Assembly (NCBI RefSeq): GCF_024362695.1
Contig: NC_065408.1
Span: forward strand, 4,092,001-4,156,000
DNA length: 64,000 nucleotides
Reading direction: 5' to 3'
Source: Pectinophora gossypiella
Taxonomy: Eukaryota > Arthropoda > Insecta > Lepidoptera > Gelechiidae
In this document: positions 47,301 through 56,300 of the stretch, piece after piece
Numbering within the stretch: the stretch's first letter is position 1
How the letters are laid out: every line of letters starts with the position of its first letter
The notes under the pieces: model-generated
Databases searched by the model: none
What the model was told of the DNA's origin: nothing
The model's input: only the letters and a program-made list of their open reading frames with translations
Program-made: the position numbers and the translations under genes

Positions 47301-50300
47301 TCATAAATTTTATGCCTGTCGATTACCCGTCTCTTTCTTTTTCAGCTGATAAGAAAATGACAGGTATAACTTAAAATAAAATTAGATGGTGTGTACAGGA
47401 ATCAGCGCCATTACCGTTAGCATTTTAGCATTATTGTAAGCATTTATTATTTTGTTGGTGGCGCAACTGAAGTCTACCTATCCACGACTCTGGTCTTTGA
47501 CCCGCATGTGCCAATTCAGCAGAGGTTTGGACGTGAAGATAAAACAGCCTGAGTTACTAAAACTATAATATTAGCCTGGATGAAAGCCATCAACAGTCAT
47601 AAAGAGCCATATTCAGAGGAACTACTCTAGAATTAAGTCTACACACATGATCCCGTATATTTTATTAACACGACTTGAGTTAAACTTGAATTAATGTCGG
47701 TATCTCGGAAACATATTAGTGAGAACATTACAGACATCAAAACTTAAGTCTTTTGAGTTATACGACCAAAGTTTGATGTTCATACGTTCGAACTTATTAG
47801 AGAAGCGGTGCAAGTCAAAGGAGATACTGAACACCATCTAATTTTGAACGTTTTGGAATATTATTTAAGACATAAGCACATAAGATCACATGTTGAGGCA
47901 GGCAGAGTCCACGAAATTCCACTTAATACGTTCCTGGCACGTCCTTTGCAACCTCCACTCTCATCAGAGATTCATGTTCGTCGATTTAGAGTCTTGAATT
48001 GGGTTGTGTACTAGGTTCAAAATAAATTATGGAATTCTGATTACTAAATAAAGACACATCTAAAACTAACGAAAAACGTTTTTTTTTCTCTATTTAATCA
48101 AGAAAAACGTAACAATAAGTCCGACATTTTGTTACATTTTTCTATGACGTCACAGTGTGCGTTTTGCGCATACAAATTACATAGTCATTTCGTGTTTTGA
48201 CGTTTAGTAAAAAGTAACTGATTTGACTAGTTCGAAACTAGCCTATTGTCTTTTTTTTTAAATATCCTAAAATTAACCTGTTTTAGCTTGAAACCCACCT
48301 GTTAAATTCATTGCAGCGATCGCCGTATCCAGTTTTGGTTATTGTCAGGTAGTAGATGTAGCATGAATATCGAATAATTTTATTAATCGAATAACTTTTG
48401 TGTTTGAGTTAAACACGGTGTGATCTTTTATTTAAAACGATTATCTGATAAGGTGACATGGAATAGTTCCTGGCTCGTATAATAGGCTACTTGACAACCT
48501 AGTCAAATAAGATACTTTTTACGAAACATCAAAACGAAACTTTTCTTGGGAGTTTGTATGGAGATACTGTCTTATGACGTCATCAATAATCGATCAAACG
48601 TCGTACTTATTATTACATAATTCTTAAATAAATCGAAAAGTAAAATGGAATTGACTTTTGATCATCTTAGACTGGTTTCTATTTCTAAACTAGCATTTTA
48701 TAATTTATCTTAACTCAGTTAAATACCCTATTGATAAACACCATAATAAACGTCTTTGCCTTGCACCGACCTATAGTTTCTTCAAGTTGGGTTATTCGGT
48801 ACAAGTTCGCCAGAGGCTGTCGAAGAATTAGGCTGGTAATCATTATATTCTAACAACCCCTAACGATACCAACTAGCAATCTCGTTCGCTTCCAAGTAAG
48901 CCATTGATTTTGCTATTATACAAGTTCAACTTGTTTGCGAACATAAAACTGTAATTGGCTTTAGATAAATTAAAAACTTTCTGAAATAATAAATTTTTGT
49001 TCCTATTTCTCGTGAAGCCTTTACGAGTCTGATAAGACAACTTTATCCTTTACAACGCGCATGTCTGCGTACTTTGAAAGCACGTGTAACGTAGTAAATC
49101 CAGGATCGCTGTTTCCAAATAACTTTCAGACTACTTGATGTAAAAGCTATTTTGCAACATAAACCTTGTTTTATGTCCTAAATAGATATAATATACACAA
49201 ACCACGTCTAACTTCTTCCTTCGTATAAGGTCATTGACCGAGCTCATTAAAAATTGAAATGTCCCTTACATGGCTCATGTAGCTACTACATACATGTTTC
49301 ATTTATAGCACACAACTTCATTAATAAAATATTTATTGTCACCAAATTCTAGTGGTCCATGCCATCATCGGGTTTCTTCTCGTCGCGGGCCAAGCCCGCG
49401 GCGGGGAGACATCCTCGGGGCTGAGCCCCCTTGATGTGGCTGCGCTCGCCGCCCGCAAAAACGGGCGTGTCACGAGGTTTGGGACACGGCGGGCGATAAC
49501 GCCCCTCCGTGAGCCCGATGTTGTCCTTCCGTGGAGCCGCTAGCGAGGTCGAGCCCACCGGGTGGTTCCCCATTGGGGGAGGCCCAGTGAGCGCCCGTCA
49601 GCTAGCGGTGGTGTCGTGTCCGGTGTGTAGCTGCTCCGTCGCCGGGGCAGCTGGTGTCGAGTCGGCTGGAGGGGGGGGAGAGGACTGCTTCCACTGCCAC
49701 TGGAAGTGTCAACTCATCCCCCGGGGGGTGGCCACGATCCTAACTACTCGACGGGGAGTCCATGCCATGTCAGTATCTCATTCGAATAGTTGCCAGTTCG
49801 GCGCCTAATCGCGCACTGAGGAAGGTGCTGTCAACGTCGCTATATTAACAGTAACTTTGCATCCTACTTTTTGAGCGCTGTAGTAGTAAAACTATGCAAT
49901 AGTCCCTAAACAAAAAGATTAAGTACCAGTACGGTCACGAGCATTAATATGTATACACTTTGGTACCATGTCACATTAACTTTTTTGACAAATTGAACTG
50001 TAAGTCTCACTAAATGTCAAATATGTTAGTGCGACAGAGTCCTAAAGTGGGTACATTATATTGCTCATGACTGTACGTGTACCAGTGCACTCTCTAGATG
50101 GTAACATAGAATAAATACTACGTATAGAATGGCAACTCTTCGCTCCCCACCAGCGTCTGAGGTAGATTTACCTCACAGCGACGGTAAGCCACCACCTTCA
50201 TGGCGGACTTAGCTTAAGTGAGCAGTAATAGACATGACAACTTTGTCACCACAAAAGAAACGTCTTTTCTTACCTCGAGTATACCTTCCACACTGAGCAA

Positions 50301-53300
50301 TAACATGCCTTGGAGCTACATGGAGTCTGGTAAATCCTGGCTCGCTGTTCTCCAAATAACACATCACTTCTTCAGCCGTATAGTTGTTGCCTTCGATCAC
50401 GTGATCGTCAAACGCCAACAGCTGGTCACCAGGATGCAAGGCGCCACATCTGGAAGAACAATTTTGCTTTACTAAGGTACGTTCATTGTATAAATTTACG
50501 CCTCATGATCAGCCCATTAACGTCCCCACTGCTGGGGAACGGGCCTTCCCTATGGATGGATAGGGAGATCGGGCCTTAAACCATCACGCGGGCCCAGTGC
50601 GGATTGATGGTTATTAACGACTGCTAATGCAGCCGGGACCAACGGCTTAACATGCCTTCCGAAGCACGGAGGAGCTCGAGATGAAAACTTTTTTTTTGTG
50701 GTCACCCATCCTACGACCGGCCTTTGCGAAAGTTGCTTAACTTCAACAATCGCAGACCGAGCGCATTAACCTTACTTACCTTTTGTTTAATCAGTCTTAC
50801 CTTACTTACATAGTTACAATTTGACGATTCAAAGTGTAACTATGTTACCTATTGAATAAAGATATTTTTGAATTTGAATTTGAATTTGAAACCGCAGACC
50901 GAGCGCGTTTACCGCTGCGCCACCGAGATCCTCAACGTTACGTAGTAATACTTTTTTTATTCTTATTCTTAAAAAAAAAACTTACTCACTTGGACTAAAA
51001 CTTCTATACCTATCGCATAAATAGCAAGACACTTTGTCGTAAAAGTTCTTTGGTCAACGCGCATGACAAATAATTATAATAGTTCAACAAGTTACAAAGA
51101 GTACAATCCTATTATGTTTTTACGACATGCTTTAGAAGAAAGTCGGTAAAAAGCATGTCTGTTTTAATTTAATAGTTTCACCTTTGACCACTATTTCACT
51201 TGTTCGTAAGTGACTAGTGGACTTATCCTGAAGACTAAGTATAATGCACGATGAAGCGTTTTATTATGTCCTTTGTTCGCCACCAATCCAACAAAGAAGA
51301 TATTCCACTTAAAATTGAACAGAATTGCACTGGAGGTAAATGTAATCCAGGAACAAAAGGCCTTCACAGTGAGAACAAACTTGTCACTCCCGGCTTCCTA
51401 TTTCGTAGTTTTACTTATTTAAAGGAACTTTCTTCAGTCGGAGTAACTTAAAGTAGATTAAGTCGATTAAGCGTTAAGCTTGCTAAGTCGTACAGTCTTC
51501 CTTCATCTGCAATCAAGGGTCTTAAAGATTCAGCTCGTGCCTTACTTACATCTGAGGGTTTTGTTCTGAATGTTAAGGCTTTAATTCACGTTTAAGGACT
51601 TAAATTTTGCGCAGGTAAGTTTTTTTAGTTTTAGGTGTAATTGAGTCTGTCTAGCCCGGTGGGAAAAAGGCGTGAGCTTATGTTTGTATTAAGTGGATAT
51701 GTACGTATTTGTGAATAGATTTTTTGTCGTTCTAGTACCTAATTCGAGCCCAAAATGCTTATTATATATTATATGTAATTCGTCCTCCGCGTTTTATACT
51801 TATAGGAATTATAATGTATATTGAGTATGTATTAGTAATTTGATATTTAGATCTACTAAAAGCGGCGCGCAAATTTATAAGACGGAACGCTAAAATGATC
51901 TCAAGTCGTTAAAAAGCTAAATAACGTAACAAATAAATGCTGAAATGTATAGAAGGGGGGTAAGCTGATTGGAATGATTGGTTCTACCATAATTCACAGA
52001 GTCTCTTTACCTAACCTGGCCTAGCCTGTTGTCTTAAATTTTGTACCGGGTGAGAGCCCTCAGAACTCCCCATTTTTCCGGCCAAGTAGTTAATGCCATG
52101 GCCAAGTAAAAAAAATACTTAACCTGGGGACATCGACAGGTCCTGTTCTTTTCCGCAGCAACTACCAATCTAATCTTCCAAGTGTCCTGCCAATCTGACC
52201 TCTGACAACACATTTTTAAGCATGTGAGAGTCTACTAAAGATACTTAAAGTAACCAAGCAATCAATAAATACACTTACGATAAAGCGTTGATTAATTCAT
52301 TCAATTACGTCTAAAGCTAGCTAACAAAAAGTCTTTACTCTTTTACTTAAACATAGCTGCGTTGAACTGAATAAAAAGAGGAATCGAATTAAACGCCTGA
52401 AGCGGGGAGACTTTGTAATTAACAGCAATTTCTCTTGGAAAAGAAAACGTCCTGTTTCTATAGGCCATCCAATAAAAAACTGCGGGGTCTTTAGAGTCCT
52501 TGTTCAACTTTCCGCGAGGAGCGACTAGCGAGGCTCAGAGCAAATTACGTACAATCAAAGCGCAAAATTATTTATTTGTTTATTTGTAAACAGTGGTAAA
52601 ATTATGAACCATTACTTGTCATAAGTAATTATAAAATTTATGTTTTTGTAGGTGTTTTTAGTCTCTTACAGAAACGACATATAACCAGGAAGTCTTAAGT
52701 GCAACCAATTAATTTATTACTTTGCAAGAAACTGATTGGACTTTTGCAGCTTATCGTACGTAAATCAGCTATCATTCATAATGTGCGCCGCTTACATCCT
52801 CCATGGTCTACATACAAAATCTCATGCCTATTTCCCACCGCAGAGACCATTTTATTCCATTTGCTTCGATTCTGACGTATTTCTTTTACTTCCTCCACAT
52901 TCATCAATCGTTTCATACATGCACGCCGATTCAGAATAGATCGTACTGAACTTTTTCTAAGGACATTTCCAATTTGGTCAATGTACGTCCTTCTAGGTCT
53001 TCCTTTGCCAGCCCTACCACCAACCTTCGCTTTTTATACTGCTTTTGTAATCTCTATTATCTTTCATCCGCTCTACGTGCCCAAACCAACTTAGCATTCC
53101 CCTCTCAATCTTAGCCTATATCGTCTTTTACACCATATCTCTCTCTCTCATCATACAGTTTCACACTCTATCACTCAATTTAATACTGCAGATGCTACGC
53201 AACCACCTCATTTATACGGCACTAATCCTACTTTCTATCGTATAGTCTAGTGGTTAGAATTACAGTCGGCTCATGATCTGGAGTTTGATTGTTGATGAAT

Positions 53301-56300
53301 TTGTTTCCAAAACATTTTGTGAGTCTGTTTGCTTTTGTTTATGTTTTTTGTTTGTTTACAGTATTTTGTTTTGTTTCTGTTCACAGTAAAAACATTCTAA
53401 TTATGATCACCCAACATACATTTCATTTTTATAGAATTTGTTATCGAATTCATGTTTGGATCATACATATTTATCACATACTTAGCGATGAAAGTGTTTC
53501 CTGGTAAGGAAACTTACGTTCCCGAGAAACGGAAGAATGTGTTCTAACCGTTATGTTCAGAGAAGCAGTCGCTTCTGTAAAAATCGGACCTATCAAATCT
53601 TCAGGTCTGTGAAACTGCTAGGGAGGTGAATGTACAATTTGTTCGTTTCTGGAGATAGAACAGTGTTGTCGCTTTATCGCCACGATTGAATGAGACGTCT
53701 TACTGATTGTAAGGCGGACGATATACAAGCAAAGAACACTCGAGATAGATTGAAAAGGAAGTGTCGGTAAACAATTAAAGCTGGATTGCTTTACGTGGTT
53801 CTAAGAAAATGCCCTAAACTTGTTCACTTGAATGACAATGAAGATATTTTTTGGGCTTTTTATATTATTATATCACTGTGGTGTAGCTATGTAGGATTGC
53901 ATCTTTTGAAGTACCTATTAAAATAAATACCTATGATCGATTTTTGCGAAATAGACCCACCGTATTAATGAACATCGTACTTAATAAAAAAATCTGTCTA
54001 CATAAGATTACTTAATATTAAGAAGTCTAAACTTTATAGCTCCCAATGTAAACATAAACTTCATCATCCCCCTATCATTATCCCGTTTTTCACAGGGTCC
54101 GCTTATCTAACCTGAAGATTTGACAGGTCCGGTTTTATACAGAAGCGACTGTCTGTCTGGTCTCCCAACCCGCGAAGGGAAAACCAACCCAATACAGGTT
54201 ACGTCACATACCTCCGCAAAATGCATTTCACGATGTTTTCCTTCACCGCTGAGATAATCATTTATGTAAACTTAGGAATAGCGAAGCATCGTGTGATATA
54301 TTTTCCATGCGTGTATTGGAACGTGGTGCAGTTAATTATTTTTTTATACCTAATACTCTATGCTTGGGAGGGCACGTTAAGCCGTTGGTCCCGTCTATTA
54401 GCCATAAAAACACCTCCACCAACCCGCATTGGAGCAGCGTGGTGGAGTATGCTCCATACCCCCTCCGGTTGATTGAGGGGAGGCCTGTGCCCAGCAGTGG
54501 GACGTATATAGGCTGTTTATTATTATTATTATTATACCTAATACTTACTACTACTCTTATACTTAGGTACGTTTTTATACTTTGTATTTAATTATTTTTC
54601 TGATAAATCTTTACGTGACATTGTGAGGTGGTTTCATGTTTTTGATAAGAAGTTCATACAAGTGGAAATTTAACACTCCAAGTAATATCTGTCAAGAAGT
54701 GTATTCTAGGTCATAGTGAGGGATGAGTCCAAAATCTAAGTGAGCTAAATTGCTAGAAAATGGCAGCGTTATTGGATGGCATCAAGTAGCATTTGAGTTG
54801 GAAGTGCTTCTGAATTAATTCCTTGAGTGGATTAGCAATTAGCTAAATTGGACTTGTTTATAGAAAATTATTTTCGCGCTTCTTATATTTTCGAACTGAA
54901 CTGAACTTCTTATATTTTTGATTTTTTTCTTATATTTTTGGCTCGGTGGCGTAGCGGCAGCGGCTACGCGCTCGGTCTGCAATTGTTGAAGTTAAGCAAC
55001 TTTCGCAAAGGCCGGTCATAGGATGGGTGACCACAAAAAAAAAAAGTTTTCATCTCGAGCTCCTCCGTGCTTCGGAAGGCACGTTAAGCCGTTGGTCCCG
55101 GCTGCATTAGCAGTCGTTAATAACCATCAATCCGCACTGGGCCCGCGTGATGGTTTAAGGCCCGACCTCCCTATCCATCTATAGGGAAGGCCCGTGCCCC
55201 AGCAGTGGGGACGTTAATGGGCTGATGATGATATTTTCGAACAGTGTTAGTCTGTGCTGTTTATGAAATTATGAGTTTCAATAGGTAAGTTTAAAAACTA
55301 AAATATATTTTAGAACTCTATCGCATTAACATGTTTTGTCATTTACAATGAGACTTCGTTTTAATCTGCCAAAGAAGTTAATGTGGCATGGTTCCAAAGT
55401 ATAAACTTATCATTGTTAGATATGGTCACACATCTAGTCTATTTAGTACGTAAAATACATTACACACAAACGCAAGCACTCACCTCGGTAACGCGTAGGT
55501 TACTTTATAAATCTTGCGACGGATGTAGGTCTGACTACCCCGATTGGGTTATAGTCGTGGTCTTGTGTTATGATATGTTAAGCACTCACCTGTCAGATAT
55601 ACTCGCAGGTAAAATGCTGTCTATAAAAATTGCATTATTGCTCCCCACTTTTTGATACGTGTCGGATCCGGAACTGTAGACCTCATCTGTGTACCTCTGG
55701 TTCGTCAGGAACAACCCTAGGTCTTCATTGCACGGCCTTTCTATCTCTATCAGCAACGGCCCTGTTGCCAGCTTCACCGACTCCATGATAGAGACGTCAT
55801 ATTCTATAGTCAAACTCGTCACTTGGGGACAATTTTGCAGTATGTTGTGAACCTCCGACAGTGTTTTGTTTGTGAGGGATATCTGAAAAAACATCGTTAT
55901 TTCAGTCCGGAATTGACAGCCTAAATACGAACGTGAAAAATAACGTCAGTCCCAATTAAACTTTGGCCGAAAACGCATAACTCGACAAAAAGAACCGTAG
56001 TTTCGATATAAAAGGATAAAAAATAGCACGGGTATATTTATATCAACAACGTTTTTCTAACTGTAAGCTTTTCAAAAAACTAATACAGTTCCATTTTAAA
56101 CGAATATTTTTTTGCGGCTACAAATAAATTCTGTTATACCGTTGAATATAAGAGGATCTTTGGCATATTTTTTTAGGAGTATTTGGATGTGTTGTATAGA
56201 TACCTTTATTTTTTTTATATTTGTAAGGGATACGTCAAAATATTTAATAGTGCCAATATAGATAAAGGTAACTTCGCAGTATGGCATTATAAAAACGAGA

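Noticed and set aside
49352..49808. Plus-strand frames in the GC-rich block
   Set aside because: High GC leaves several frames open by chance. The minus-strand frame with stop and AT-rich tail is a better candidate.
54980..55035. 5S rRNA gene
   Set aside because: Only the internal promoter blocks are present, fused to a SINE body; no full 5S sequence.
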